From an uncultured Alphaproteobacteria bacterium (lineage in GTDB: Bacteria > Pseudomonadota > Alphaproteobacteria > Puniceispirillales > Puniceispirillaceae): DNA of 34,211 bases. Positions 1-9,344 of the stretch are shown here, one piece after another; within the stretch, counting starts at the first letter, position 1, and each line of letters opens with the position of its first letter. The notes under the pieces were generated by a model. That model was given only the letters and a program-made list of their open reading frames with translations, made no database searches and was not told where the DNA came from. The DNA is taken from positions 1 to 34,211 of the forward strand of contig CAJWVJ010000007.1 in NCBI GenBank assembly GCA_913048595.1, read 5' to 3'. The position numbers and the translations under genes were made by a program.

Positions 1-640
1 TCACCAGCTGGTTGTTGCCGCTGACAAGGCGGATCACCGCCGAGGGGTCGAGCCCATAGGCCTCGATCGCGGCCGCATCAAGAAGGATTTCGAGAACCTC
101 CTCGCGGTCCCCGCCGATCTTCACCTCGAGTACGCCCTCGAGGGATTCGACCTTGTCCTTGATCTCGCGGGCCGCCAGAACCATTTCGCGCTCGGAAACG
201 GGACCATAGAAGGCCGCTGTCAGGATCGGAAAGAGCGACAGGTTGACCTCGGTCACTTTCGGTTCATCCGCCTCGCCCGGAAGGTCGGGTCGCGCGTCGT
301 CGACGGCCTGGCGCACATCATCCAGAATACGGTCGATATCCTCACCGGCGTCGAATTCCAGCGATACCGACGCATAGCCTTCCGAGGCCACAGAGGTCAT
401 CTTGTCGAGACCCTGGACCGACCGGAGATGCTTTTCCATCGGCTTTGCGAGAAGACGTTCGGCATCCTCGGGCGAGATGCCCTCATAGACGACCGAGACA
501 TAGGCCACAGGAATATCGACATCCGGTGTCGCTTCCTTGGGAATCTCGAGATAGGACATGTAGCCGAAGCCACACAGCACAAACAGCAGGACGAACACCG
601 CGCCGGTGCGCGAAAAGGCGGCGCTGATCACGCCGGTCAT
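1..640 (-). CDS. RND-family efflux transporter permease subunit, N-terminal part (truncated by window edge)
   Basis: Minus-strand reading from ATG at 640 gives MTGVISAAFSRTGAVFVLLFVLCGFGYMSYLEIPKEATPDVDIPVAYVSVVYEGISPEDAERLLAKPMEKHLRSVQGLDKMTSVASEGYASV..., typical of the AcrB/MexF-like N-terminus. Starts with an ATGA overlap with the upstream adaptor gene. Confidence 0.9.
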   Translation of the reverse strand, partial: MTGVISAAFSRTGAVFVLLFVLCGFGYMSYLEIPKEATPDVDIPVAYVSVVYEGISPEDAERLLAKPMEKHLRSVQGLDKMTSVASEGYASVSLEFDAGEDIDRILDDVRQAVDDARPDLPGEADEPKVTEVNLSLFPILTAAFYGPVSEREMVLAAREIKDKVESLEGVLEVKIGGDREEVLEILLDAAAIEAYGLDPSAVIRLVSGNNQLV

Positions 641-1914
641 GTTGCCGGCTCCGGCGAGACGCGGACCGGATCGCCTGCATTGACAAAGGCCTGGCCGAAG
701 GTCAGGAGCCTGGCACCATCGGCAAGGCCGGAGACAAACACCTGCTCGACGCCGGAGCGGACAAGTTCGACCGGCATCACACGCACCGTGCCGCCATCGT
801 CGATTTTCGCCGTCAGCGAGCCGTCGCCCGCCACCGACAGATGCGCCGGTGACATGCCGAAGGCGGGCTGGAACCCGACATCAATGCTGGCCTCGACCGT
901 CATGCCGGCGCGAAGCTCGCGCCCCGGGTTCGGCACCGTCACCTCGACGTCGAATGTACGTGTCGCCGAGCTGGAGATCGAGGCGATCTTCGTCACCGCG
1001 CCATTACGCATGCCGGCGCCGGCGACATTGATGCTGACTGGATCACCGACCGTGACCTCGCCGATACTGGTCTGCGGCACGGCGACGACGATTTTCAGCT
1101 CGTCCATCGCCAGGATGGTGGCCGCCGGCGCGCCAGCAGCAATCTGCTCGCCACGCTCCAGATGCACGGTCTCCAGCCAGCCGCCCGTGGGGGCCGTGAT
1201 GGTGGATTTCGCCAGCTGGTCACGAAGCACAGCCAGGTTCGATCTGGCCGTGGCGAGGCGCGCCCTGTTCTGGGCGATCTCGACTTCCGCGTGAAGGTTC
1301 CTGGCCAGGTCGATCTGCGCCAGAGTCATGCGGGCATTCTCATAATTGGCCTTTAGCTGGGCCAGTTCGACAGGCGCGCTGAATTTCTGCGAAGCCAGCT
1401 TCTCGGCGATGTCCAGGCGCTGCCTGGCGACATCGAGGCTTGCCTCGGCAGCGGCGCGCTGCTCGGCATAGGTGCCGCGGGACTGGGCCATGGCGCTGTC
1501 GAGCGCGGTTGTCGCCGCGTCAATCTCGGCCTTTGCGGCGGTGATGCGCGCAGGAAGCGTGCTGGTGTCTATCTCCACCAGAACGGCACCGGCTTCGACC
1601 GCCTGCCCCTCGGCAAGCGGGACAGCCCTGGCGGTGCCGCCGATTTCGGCAGACACGGTGACAACCGCCTTTGGCTGGGTCACGCCGCTGGCGCGGATCG
1701 AACGGCGCACCTTGCTGTTCTCGACAATCACCGAAGAAATGATCGGGCTGACAGATGGCGGCGCGGCAGCGTCCGCGGCCGGGGCCGCCACAGCAGCGGG
1801 TGCCGCGGCCATGTCTGGAGCGGTCTCATTCTTGCCAAGCTGGCCAGATGCCATCCAGCCAGCCGCGCCAAGAGCGACAAGTGCCGCCCAGATATAGGAG
1901 GATCGGAATTTCAT
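637..1914 (-). CDS. RND efflux periplasmic adaptor subunit (HlyD/MexE-like membrane fusion protein)
   Basis: 425 aa with N-terminal membrane anchor, biotinyl-lipoyl-like and coiled-coil segments (AEIGGTARAVPLAEGQAVEAGAVLVEIDTSTLPARITAAKAEID...), directly upstream of the RND permease. Confidence 0.9.
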   Translation of the reverse strand: MKFRSSYIWAALVALGAAGWMASGQLGKNETAPDMAAAPAAVAAPAADAAAPPSVSPIISSVIVENSKVRRSIRASGVTQPKAVVTVSAEIGGTARAVPLAEGQAVEAGAVLVEIDTSTLPARITAAKAEIDAATTALDSAMAQSRGTYAEQRAAAEASLDVARQRLDIAEKLASQKFSAPVELAQLKANYENARMTLAQIDLARNLHAEVEIAQNRARLATARSNLAVLRDQLAKSTITAPTGGWLETVHLERGEQIAAGAPAATILAMDELKIVVAVPQTSIGEVTVGDPVSINVAGAGMRNGAVTKIASISSSATRTFDVEVTVPNPGRELRAGMTVEASIDVGFQPAFGMSPAHLSVAGDGSLTAKIDDGGTVRVMPVELVRSGVEQVFVSGLADGARLLTFGQAFVNAGDPVRVSPEPAT

Positions 1915-2017
1915 AATGCCATCGCCGGGAGTCTGTCTCGCCTGCGCGTTATATAGTCGCAGAAACGCTTTTGAACAAGGCGGCTATGGGGCGGGAACGC
2001 GGTTCCTGACGCAGAAT

Positions 2018-3622
2018 TTACCCGGCCACATCCTCAAGGATCATGCCGGCGGCGCGGCGCGCCAGCATCATCGTCGGCGCGTTGGTGTTCGCCGATGTGA
2101 TATTGGGAAAGGCCGCCGCGTCACAGACCCGCAGCCCGTCCATGCCATGGACCCGAAGGCGGGAATCCACCACCGATGTGCCGGCATCGGGCCCCATCCG
2201 GCAGGTGCCGCACAGATGAAACACCGTGCCGCCGCGCTGGCGAAAGTCCGCCAGCACCGCCTCGTCATCCATCGAGGCCAGCGGGGTCAGCGGGTCGCCG
2301 GCAAGAAGACCGCGAAGCGCCGGGGTCGCCGTCAGCCGTTCGACAAGCCGCGCCATGGCTAGCGCTTCGGCGCGGTCATCGGGATGCGACAGGTAGTTCG
2401 GGCGGATCGACGGGGCGTCCGCCACGCGCGGCGAGGTGATGACGACGCTTCCCTCGCTTTTCGGGCGGCAGCTGTTGAAGCCGATGATGAATCCCGAGAA
2501 ATTGTCGGGCTTCATAAGTACGCGCCGCCCCTTGTAGAGCGCCTGATAGCTGACCGGGTTCAGATAGATCTGCATGTCGGGACGGGCCAGCGAGTCGCTT
2601 GTCTTCACCAGACCGCCGAACTGGTTGACGCTGAGCGCCATCGGGCCGCGCCGACTGACAACATACCGGAGCATGGCGCGAAGCCGGCCGGGCCAGTTTC
2701 CGAACACGTCATTCAGCGTCGGCCTGTTGGCCCGGAAGATATAGTTGATCCCGAAATGATCCTGAAGATGCTGGCCGACCCGCGGTGAATCATGAACCAC
2801 CCTGATCCCGATGCTCTGCAGGTGGCGGGCGTCGCCCACCCCGCTCAGCTGCAGAATCTGAGGCGATCCCACCGCGCCGGCGGCAAGGATGACCTCGGCT
2901 CCGGCGCGTACCTCGCTGTCGATCCCACGGCGGCGATAGCGGACGCTGACGGCGCGCCGCCCGTCAAAGCCGATGCGCCTGACCTCGGCCCCGGTGAGAA
3001 CATGCAGGTTGGGGCGCTTCATCGCCGGCCGCAGAAAGGCTCTGGCGCTGGAACAGCGCAATCCGTTGCGGGTTGTTGTCAGATAGGGGGTCACGCCGAC
3101 ACCCTCATAAAGGGGCGTGTCCGCCACCGGAAGCTGGCCCTGCCGGCAGATATCGACAAAATCACGCCCGATGCTGTGGTAATCGTCGCTGCAATCGCTG
3201 ATGGTCAGGTGCGGGGCCGCAGGATCGCCATCCGGCGGTAACTCAAGCGACGCGAATTCCGCGGCCACATCATCATAGGACCAGCCGTCATTTCCGGCCG
3301 CCGCCCAGTCGTCATAATCGCCACCCTGGCCCCGGTGATAGACCAGCGCGTTGATCGAGCTCGACCCGCCGAGAACCTTGCCGCGCGGGTGATAGATGAC
3401 GCGCCCGTCCAGCTGCGGCTCCGGCTCCGAGCTGTACATCCAGTTCACTGCCCGTTCCTGGAACAGCACGCCATAGCCGATCGGCACCTGTACCCAGAAG
3501 CGCCGGTCGGATGGGCCTGCCTCGAGAAGCAGCACCTGATGGCGGCCGGAGGCGCTGAGCCGCTCGGCCAGGACGCATCCCGCCGAGCCAGCGCCAATGA
3601 TGACATAGTCGAATTCGCGCAC
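2018..3622 (-). CDS. GMC family oxidoreductase (choline/alcohol dehydrogenase type)
   Basis: N-terminal FAD motif DYVIIGAGSAGCVLAERLS, HPRGKVLGGSSSINALVYHRG and C-terminal HLCGTCRMG...VDSRLRVHGMDGLRVCDAAAFPNITSANTNAPTMMLA. Confidence 0.95.
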   Translation of the reverse strand: MREFDYVIIGAGSAGCVLAERLSASGRHQVLLLEAGPSDRRFWVQVPIGYGVLFQERAVNWMYSSEPEPQLDGRVIYHPRGKVLGGSSSINALVYHRGQGGDYDDWAAAGNDGWSYDDVAAEFASLELPPDGDPAAPHLTISDCSDDYHSIGRDFVDICRQGQLPVADTPLYEGVGVTPYLTTTRNGLRCSSARAFLRPAMKRPNLHVLTGAEVRRIGFDGRRAVSVRYRRRGIDSEVRAGAEVILAAGAVGSPQILQLSGVGDARHLQSIGIRVVHDSPRVGQHLQDHFGINYIFRANRPTLNDVFGNWPGRLRAMLRYVVSRRGPMALSVNQFGGLVKTSDSLARPDMQIYLNPVSYQALYKGRRVLMKPDNFSGFIIGFNSCRPKSEGSVVITSPRVADAPSIRPNYLSHPDDRAEALAMARLVERLTATPALRGLLAGDPLTPLASMDDEAVLADFRQRGGTVFHLCGTCRMGPDAGTSVVDSRLRVHGMDGLRVCDAAAFPNITSANTNAPTMMLARRAAGMILEDVAG

Positions 3623-3682
3623 CCGATGATCTCCCTGCCGAAGGGGTTATTCTTCTGTTGGACAGCAGATTTCGGATGTTCT

Positions 3683-4897
3683 CTATTCGCCCCTTACCAC
3701 CGCAGGGGCGGCGTCCCAGCGCACATGCATGGAAAGCGGCCCGCGAAAGGCCCAGCCGCGAAAGGCGGCCGGCCTGTCGGCATCAAGCCGAAGGCCATGA
3801 AGGCGTTCGAACATCATCGGCAGCGCGACATCGGCCACAAGCGCCCGCGCGGCAAAGGCGCCTGCGCAGAAATGCGGACCGGCCCCGAAGGCGATATGTT
3901 TTCGCGTGTCACGGCGGATATCGAATCTGTCTGGGTCGGCGAAATGCGCCGGATCGCGGTTGGCAGCCCCGAACATGAAGAAGGCGCGCCCGCCGGGCGT
4001 GATGGTGACGCCATCAATCTTGGCATGCCCGGCGATGCGGCGCGGCGACATGCCGATGGGGGCCATCCAGCGCACATATTCCTCAAACGCCCGGTCCCAT
4101 CCCGCATGGCCGTCCCGCAGCGCGGCAAGCTGGTCGGGATGGGTCAGCAGGGCCCAGGCGGCACCGGCGATGGCGTCGCGCGGCTCGTTCTGACCACCGC
4201 TGATGACAAGCTTGACGTTCGCATGTATCTGCGCAGCGCTGGCCGCGGCGCGCTGCAGCACGGCGATCACCGAAACGCCGGCGGCTGATTCGGGATCAGG
4301 CGGGCTGCTGGCGAAGTCGGCAAGCCGGTCCCCGATCGCCAGGTCAAGCGCTGCCACCGCCGCCAGGCAGCGCGCCTCGGTATCGGCATCACCGGCATAG
4401 TTGGAAATGCCGTCGATCATCGCCTGGGAATGGGCATCCATCTGCTTCGCGCTGACATTGTCGAGGCCGGTGATCAACCGCAGCGCCTCGCCCGACAGGG
4501 GCATCGCGTAATCGGTGCAGAGATCGGCCACCCCGCGCGGTGCCAGGCTATCCAGAATGTTCGCAGCCGCGGTGCGGAAGGCGGCGCGCCAGTGACGCTG
4601 GACGGTGCGCGGCGAGACAGCGGGCTGCATGGCCCGCCGCTGCGTCTGGTGCGCGGCACCGTCATGGCGCATCATGTTCTTGCCCATCAGCCGCGTCATC
4701 AGCCCGCCTGGCTGTTCCGAGCTGAAGACATCCACCCGTTTTTCCCAGACATCGATATCGTCACGCCGCGTGAAGACGATGCCGTCGAGCTGCGGGACGA
4801 AGGCAACCGGAGCGGTCTCGCGAAGCCGCGCCAGTTGCGGGTAGGGGTCATGCCACAGGGCATCCATGTCGATGTCGAAATGCGGGGCGGCGGTCAT
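3683..4897 (-). CDS. Cytochrome P450
   Basis: Heme-ligand motif HIAFGAGPHFCAGAFAARAL, ExxR-like motif EEYVRW, and an I-helix-like segment VISGGQNEPRDAIAGAAWALLTHPDQL. Confidence 0.93.
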   Translation of the reverse strand: MTAAPHFDIDMDALWHDPYPQLARLRETAPVAFVPQLDGIVFTRRDDIDVWEKRVDVFSSEQPGGLMTRLMGKNMMRHDGAAHQTQRRAMQPAVSPRTVQRHWRAAFRTAAANILDSLAPRGVADLCTDYAMPLSGEALRLITGLDNVSAKQMDAHSQAMIDGISNYAGDADTEARCLAAVAALDLAIGDRLADFASSPPDPESAAGVSVIAVLQRAAASAAQIHANVKLVISGGQNEPRDAIAGAAWALLTHPDQLAALRDGHAGWDRAFEEYVRWMAPIGMSPRRIAGHAKIDGVTITPGGRAFFMFGAANRDPAHFADPDRFDIRRDTRKHIAFGAGPHFCAGAFAARALVADVALPMMFERLHGLRLDADRPAAFRGWAFRGPLSMHVRWDAAPAVVRGE

Positions 4898-4943
4898 GAT
4901 GCGAATCCTGCCGCCCCGCGCCTGTGCTGTAAAGCGTGCCGCC

Positions 4944-5393
4944 CTATGGCTGCGCGGCCGGACGCGCGGCCGGGCCGCTTGTCAGCATGCGCCCGACGGC
5001 GAGGCCGGCCAGCATCATCAGGGCAAACAGAAGCGCATCGCCCGGCACCAGAAGAAGCGACGAGATGGCCGGCCCCGGGCACAGCCCGCCAAGGCCCCAG
5101 CCAATGCCGAACAGCGCCGACCCGATGATCAGCCTGCTGTCGATGGCATTTGCTGTCGGAAGACGGAAGCCTTCATTCCCGGCAGTGAAAACCGGGCCTG
5201 CACGACTCATGACAAGACGATGGCCGATGGAATTGGCGACAACCCCGCCGCCCATTACGAAGGCAAGCGAGGGATCCCAGATGCCAAACAGGTCAAGGAA
5301 GCCGGCCACCTTGGACGGGTTCAGCATGCCCGACAGGGCCAGCCCGCCGCCGAACAGCGCGCCAATCAGGATCAATGAGATATGTCGTGTCAT
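4944..5393 (-). CDS. YeeE/YedE-family (DUF6691-like) sulfur transporter half
   Basis: MTRHISLILIGALFGGGLALSGMLNPSKVAGFLDLFGIWDPSLAFVMGGG...GWGLGGLCPGPA; the ATG at 5393 is more plausible than the longer ORF. Confidence 0.85.
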   Translation of the reverse strand: MTRHISLILIGALFGGGLALSGMLNPSKVAGFLDLFGIWDPSLAFVMGGGVVANSIGHRLVMSRAGPVFTAGNEGFRLPTANAIDSRLIIGSALFGIGWGLGGLCPGPAISSLLLVPGDALLFALMMLAGLAVGRMLTSGPAARPAAQP

Positions 5394-5403
5394 GCCCCGT
5401 CCC

Positions 5404-5838
5404 CTACAGCACGTGACGGACGAGATAGACGGTGGCAAGGCCGGTGGCCATGAAGGTGGCCACCGCCACCGTCGATCGGGGCGACAGCCGCGCCAGGCCA
5501 CAGATTCCATGGCCCGATGTGCAGCCGGACCCGACCGCCGTGCCAATCCCGACGATGAAGCCGGCAACCGGAAGCAGCATGCCGGAGGCCGCCGGCACGA
5601 TCTCCACGGGACGGCCAAGGAGATGGATCACCGCAAACGGCCCCGCCAGCATGCCGATGACGAACATCACCCGCCAGGCCATATCCCCCTTGCCAGCCGG
5701 CATGACAAGCCCGCCAAGGATGCCGCTGACACCCATTACCCGCCCGTGGGTCAGCATCAGCAGCAGCGCCGCCAGACCGATCATCACGCCGCCGATCAGC
5801 GACGCGTAGGGCGTGAAATTCTGAAGATCAATCACCAT
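5404..5838 (-). CDS. YeeE/YedE family protein (sulfur transport half)
   Basis: MVIDLQNFTPYASLIGGVMIGLAALLLMLTHGRVMGVSGILGG...GSGCTSGHGICGLARLSPRS, the signature Cys motif of YeeE/YedE. Confidence 0.85.
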   Translation of the reverse strand: MVIDLQNFTPYASLIGGVMIGLAALLLMLTHGRVMGVSGILGGLVMPAGKGDMAWRVMFVIGMLAGPFAVIHLLGRPVEIVPAASGMLLPVAGFIVGIGTAVGSGCTSGHGICGLARLSPRSTVAVATFMATGLATVYLVRHVL

Positions 5839-5874
5839 GAAACCATCCCCTGAATTGCTCACAATGGTGTTATG

Positions 5875-6564
5875 TCAGGCGCCGCCATGCGCCTTCGACC
5901 AGCCACGCGGGTCATGAAGGAACGCCTCGACCTTGGACAGGGTGTCCTCATTGAAGCTTCCCGACTCACGGCTTGCCGCCAGCACGTCCCACCAGGTTGA
6001 CAGGTAGTGGAGCTGAATCCCCTCCGACGCCAGCTGTTCAGGCGTATCCTTGAAGATGTCGTAATAGAAGATCACGAAGGTGTGGCCGATCTCGGCGCCG
6101 GCGGTACGGATCGCCTCGACAAAGCTCAGCTTGCTGCCGCCATCGGTGGCCAAATCCTCGACAAGAAGCACCCGCTGGCCGTCCCTGATGTCGCCCTCGA
6201 TGCGAGCGTCGCGGCCAAACCCCTTGGGCTTCTTGCGGACATAATGCATCGGCAGGCCGGTGCGCTCGGCAAGCCAGGCGGCAAACGGAATACCGGCCGT
6301 CTCGCCGCCGGCCACCGCATCAAGGCTTTCATAGCCGATATCGTTCATGATCACCGTGCGGCCGTAATCCATCATCTGCGCGCGCATCCGCGGGAAGGCG
6401 ATGATCTTGCGGCAGTCGATATAGACCGGGCTTTTCATGCCGGATGTCAGGGTGAAGGGGTCGTCGGCGCGGAACAGAACCGCCTTGACCTCGAGAAGCA
6501 TGCGGGCCACCGATCTGGCGATGGCAGGCTTGTCGTAGCTGTGAAGAATGTCTTGGTTCGCCAT
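5875..6564 (-). CDS. pyrE: Orotate phosphoribosyltransferase
   Basis: [53 protein letters not shown]...[23 protein letters not shown] (PRPP-binding motif). Confidence 0.93.
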   Translation of the reverse strand: MANQDILHSYDKPAIARSVARMLLEVKAVLFRADDPFTLTSGMKSPVYIDCRKIIAFPRMRAQMMDYGRTVIMNDIGYESLDAVAGGETAGIPFAAWLAERTGLPMHYVRKKPKGFGRDARIEGDIRDGQRVLLVEDLATDGGSKLSFVEAIRTAGAEIGHTFVIFYYDIFKDTPEQLASEGIQLHYLSTWWDVLAASRESGSFNEDTLSKVEAFLHDPRGWSKAHGGA

Positions 6565-6611
6565 GGGTCCTCCGTCATGCCGGCGGAGTGTAGTCAAGGC
6601 GCGGTGGCTTG

Positions 6612-7304
6612 TCATCCGTCAGGGTGACGCGACTCATCCTCGTCCCGCGCGAACAGCCATCCCAGAAGCCGGGCCGCCGCCACAGCCGCAATCATCTGCG
6701 CCAGGATAAAGGACGGCGCATCGGCCGGCAGGATGCCGGAAAAACTATCGGTGAAGGAGCGCGCGATGGTCACCGCCGGATTGGCAAAGCTTGTCGAGGC
6801 GGTGAACCAGTAGGCGGCGGTGATATACATCCCGACAAGCGCCGGGATCGCCTCGGGCCGCCAGCGCAGCCCACCGAAGATCACCGTCAGCAGCCCGAAG
6901 GTGGCGACAAATTCCGAGGTCCATTGCGCCGGACCAGTCCGCACATTCTGCGAAAGCTGGAGCAACGGCATCTCGAACATGAAATGCGCCAGCATCGCCC
7001 CGCAGATGGCCCCGCCGACCTGCACGAACATGAAATGCGCGGCATGGGGAAAACTCATCTCGCGGCGAAGAAGAAAGGCCATGGTCACCGCCGGGTTGAA
7101 ATGCGCGCCGGAGACCGGCCCGAACACGGTGATCAGCACATAGAGAATGGCCCCGGTCGGGATGGTGTTGCCGAGAAGCGCGATGGCGAGATTGCCGCCG
7201 GCAAGCCGCTCGGCCATGATCCCCGATCCGATCACCGTCGCCAGGAGAATCATCGTTCCTGCGAATTCGGCCACAAGCCTGCGGGCGTGCGCGGCACTCG
7301 TCAT
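6612..7304 (-). CDS. MIP family aquaporin/glycerol facilitator (AqpS-like by context)
   Basis: Two NPA boxes, [13 protein letters not shown] and [12 protein letters not shown], in a hydrophobic 230-aa protein; 4-bp overlap with arsC. Confidence 0.9.
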   Translation of the reverse strand: MTSAAHARRLVAEFAGTMILLATVIGSGIMAERLAGGNLAIALLGNTIPTGAILYVLITVFGPVSGAHFNPAVTMAFLLRREMSFPHAAHFMFVQVGGAICGAMLAHFMFEMPLLQLSQNVRTGPAQWTSEFVATFGLLTVIFGGLRWRPEAIPALVGMYITAAYWFTASTSFANPAVTIARSFTDSFSGILPADAPSFILAQMIAAVAAARLLGWLFARDEDESRHPDG

Positions 7305-7789
7305 GGCAAATCTCCAATGGCGCGGATCCGCGGCATCAGATCCGCAAGCGGCGCCTCGTCAAGCGCCAGAAGGGCGTCCACACGCGCCTTCATCTGGTCA
7401 TAGGTCGCAGCGAAGGCATCCATGATCTGCTGCCGGCTTCCGGTGACGGCGGCCGGGTCTTCCACACCCCAATGCGCGCTGTGCGGGTGCCCCGGCCAGA
7501 CCGGGCAGACCTCGCCGGCGGCGTTTGCGCATACGGTGATCACGAGATGCATCTCCGGCGCGGCGGCTCCGGCGAATTCATCCCAGCTCTTCGACCGCGC
7601 AAAGCCGTGATCCAGCCCGCGCGATTCAAGTGTCGCGATGGCAGCCGGGTTCGGCAGTCCGGCCGGCATCGAGCCAGCCGAAAAGGCCTGATAGCGGCCG
7701 GCGCCGTAATGGCGAAGGATCGCCTCGGCGAGGATCGAGCGCGCGGAATTGCCTGTGCACAGAAAAAGAACGTTCAAAGGGCTTGTCAT
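7301..7789 (-). CDS. arsC: Arsenate reductase, low-molecular-weight phosphatase type (ArsC)
   Basis: [25 protein letters not shown] (CX5R-type active site), ...[33 protein letters not shown]. Confidence 0.93.
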   Translation of the reverse strand: MTSPLNVLFLCTGNSARSILAEAILRHYGAGRYQAFSAGSMPAGLPNPAAIATLESRGLDHGFARSKSWDEFAGAAAPEMHLVITVCANAAGEVCPVWPGHPHSAHWGVEDPAAVTGSRQQIMDAFAATYDQMKARVDALLALDEAPLADLMPRIRAIGDLP

Positions 7790-7837
7790 TCAGGATACCT
7801 GTTGGCATTTCACATCACACAAGGATACGACGCGATT

Positions 7838-7993
7838 ATGACAAAAAGGTTACAGAAGCGCGATCTGCCCAGCAAGATTTGCGCAAGCTGCGGGCGGCCC
7901 TTCAACTGGCGCAAGAAGTGGGAACGCGACTGGGAACAGGTGCGATACTGCTCGAAACGCTGCGCCGGGCAACGTGGCAAGCCCACCTCATGA
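7838..7993 (+). CDS. DUF2256-like small zinc-ribbon-type protein
   Basis: ATG at 7838 gives [51 protein letters not shown], with CxxC and CxxxC pattern. Confidence 0.8.
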   Translation: MTKRLQKRDLPSKICASCGRPFNWRKKWERDWEQVRYCSKRCAGQRGKPTS

Positions 7994-8407
7994 GGCCGCG
8001 GCACTGACCGCCGCCTCGATGCGCGCCTGTTCGATCACCTCGGCCACCATGCCGTTCTGCAGTGTCTCGCCTGCACCGATGTCATCGATATAGATGCCGA
8101 AATCATCACGTCCGGCGCGGTCGGCCGGCACCCAGGCGAACAGGCACTGATGGCTCTTCGGGCAGTCGGCGGCGGCGGCATCCTGCAGCGGTTCTGCATT
8201 GTCAAAATGCCAGGTCACGGCGACCGCCACGAAAAATGACTGTATGCCACGGCCGACTACATCCATTGTCACCGGCATCGTGACCACCACATCGCGGCTG
8301 CCGGAGGCGGCCATATAGGTGGCAAGATCGCCCTCATGCTCGGCCATGATGACCGACAGGGGGACAAAATGCGCGACAATCTCGCCTTCACCTTCGGTCG
8401 ATGGCAT
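7988..8407 (-). CDS. Hypothetical protein
   Basis: 139-aa ORF filling the gap between the DUF2256-like gene and phoB; no family recognised by eye. Confidence 0.55.
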   Translation of the reverse strand: MPSTEGEGEIVAHFVPLSVIMAEHEGDLATYMAASGSRDVVVTMPVTMDVVGRGIQSFFVAVAVTWHFDNAEPLQDAAAADCPKSHQCLFAWVPADRAGRDDFGIYIDDIGAGETLQNGMVAEVIEQARIEAAVSAAAS

Positions 8408-8541
8408 GGGGCGGCCTCCTCGGCTCGAACACTGACGCCGCGCACTCTGCCAGCTTCAGGCCGCCTTATCCAGCGTCAATCCGCGCCGCCCCGGAACACG
8501 GTGAATGACGGCCGCAAGCGCCGGTCTGCCACTGTGAGATT

Positions 8542-9252
8542 TCAGGCTTCGGCCGGTGCGCGAAGCGCGTAGCCGCTGCCGCGCACCGAGTGGATCAGGT
8601 TGGGCGTGCCATCATCATTGATGCGCGGCGCGTTGATGGCCTTGCGAAGGCGCGAGATATGGACATCCACCGTGCGCTCCTCGACGAAGACGCCATGCCC
8701 CCAGACGAGGTCCAGAAGCTGGCCGCGGGTGAAGACCCGGCCGGGGCGTTCCATCAGAATGGCAAGAAGGCGGCTTTCCTTCGGGCCGAGCGACACAAGA
8801 TGCCCGCCACGGGTGATTTCCATGGTGGTCTGGTTGAAGCGCAGGTCGTGGAATTCAAGAATTTCATCGGCAAGCGCGGGATGGGCCCGGCGCAGCAGGG
8901 CCCGCACCCGGCTGATCATCTCGCGCGGCGAGAATGGCTTGGAGATATAATCATCAGCGCCGATGTCGAGACCGAGGGTGCGATCCCCCTCCTCGCCACG
9001 CGCGCTGAGGATGATGATCGGCAACCACTTGGTTTCGGAGCGGGCACGAAGCGTGCGGCACACATCGATGCCGGACATCTGCGGCATCATCCAGTCGATG
9101 ATCGCCAGGTCGGGCCGGTGCTCCTCGATCAGATCGAGCGCCTGCTGCCCATCCCCGGCGCGTATCACATCAAAATCGGCCTGCGCCAGATTATAGGCCA
9201 AGAGTTCCAGCTGGTTTGGCTCGTCATCGGCAACAAGGATGCGGATCGACAT
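8542..9252 (-). CDS. phoB: Phosphate regulon response regulator PhoB
   Basis: MSIRILVADDEPNQLELLAYNLAQADFDV...IDWMMPQMSG...winged-helix RVFTRGQLLDLVWGHGVFVEERTVDVHISRLRKAI. Confidence 0.93.
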   Translation of the reverse strand: MSIRILVADDEPNQLELLAYNLAQADFDVIRAGDGQQALDLIEEHRPDLAIIDWMMPQMSGIDVCRTLRARSETKWLPIIILSARGEEGDRTLGLDIGADDYISKPFSPREMISRVRALLRRAHPALADEILEFHDLRFNQTTMEITRGGHLVSLGPKESRLLAILMERPGRVFTRGQLLDLVWGHGVFVEERTVDVHISRLRKAINAPRINDDGTPNLIHSVRGSGYALRAPAEA

Positions 9253-9304
9253 ATTGATCAGGTTCCTTTTCTCTTCCGACAGACACCAGCAGATGCCACA
9301 GGAT

Positions 9305-9323
9305 CGTTACAATTTTGTGACGC
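9305..9323 (-). promoter_or_regulatory. Pho box between phoR and phoB
   Basis: Minus-strand GCGTCACAAAATTGTAACG, two 7-bp-like half sites spaced 11 bp, upstream of the phoB ATG at 9252. Confidence 0.65.
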
Positions 9324-9344
9324 GGCTATTTTGTGACGCGGCTA
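9313..9344. repeat. Perfect 16-bp x2 tandem repeat (ttttgtgacgcggcta) spanning the phoR stop codon and the Pho box half site
   Basis: Sequence ttttgtgacgcggctattttgtgacgcggcta read directly. Confidence 0.95.

Noticed and set aside
428-1294. 288-aa plus-strand ORF
   Set aside because: Antisense to the RND permease and adaptor genes; low-complexity Ser/Ala/Pro/Arg composition, no family.
3335-4288. 317-aa plus-strand ORF
   Set aside because: Antisense to the GMC oxidoreductase and P450, which carry clear motifs.
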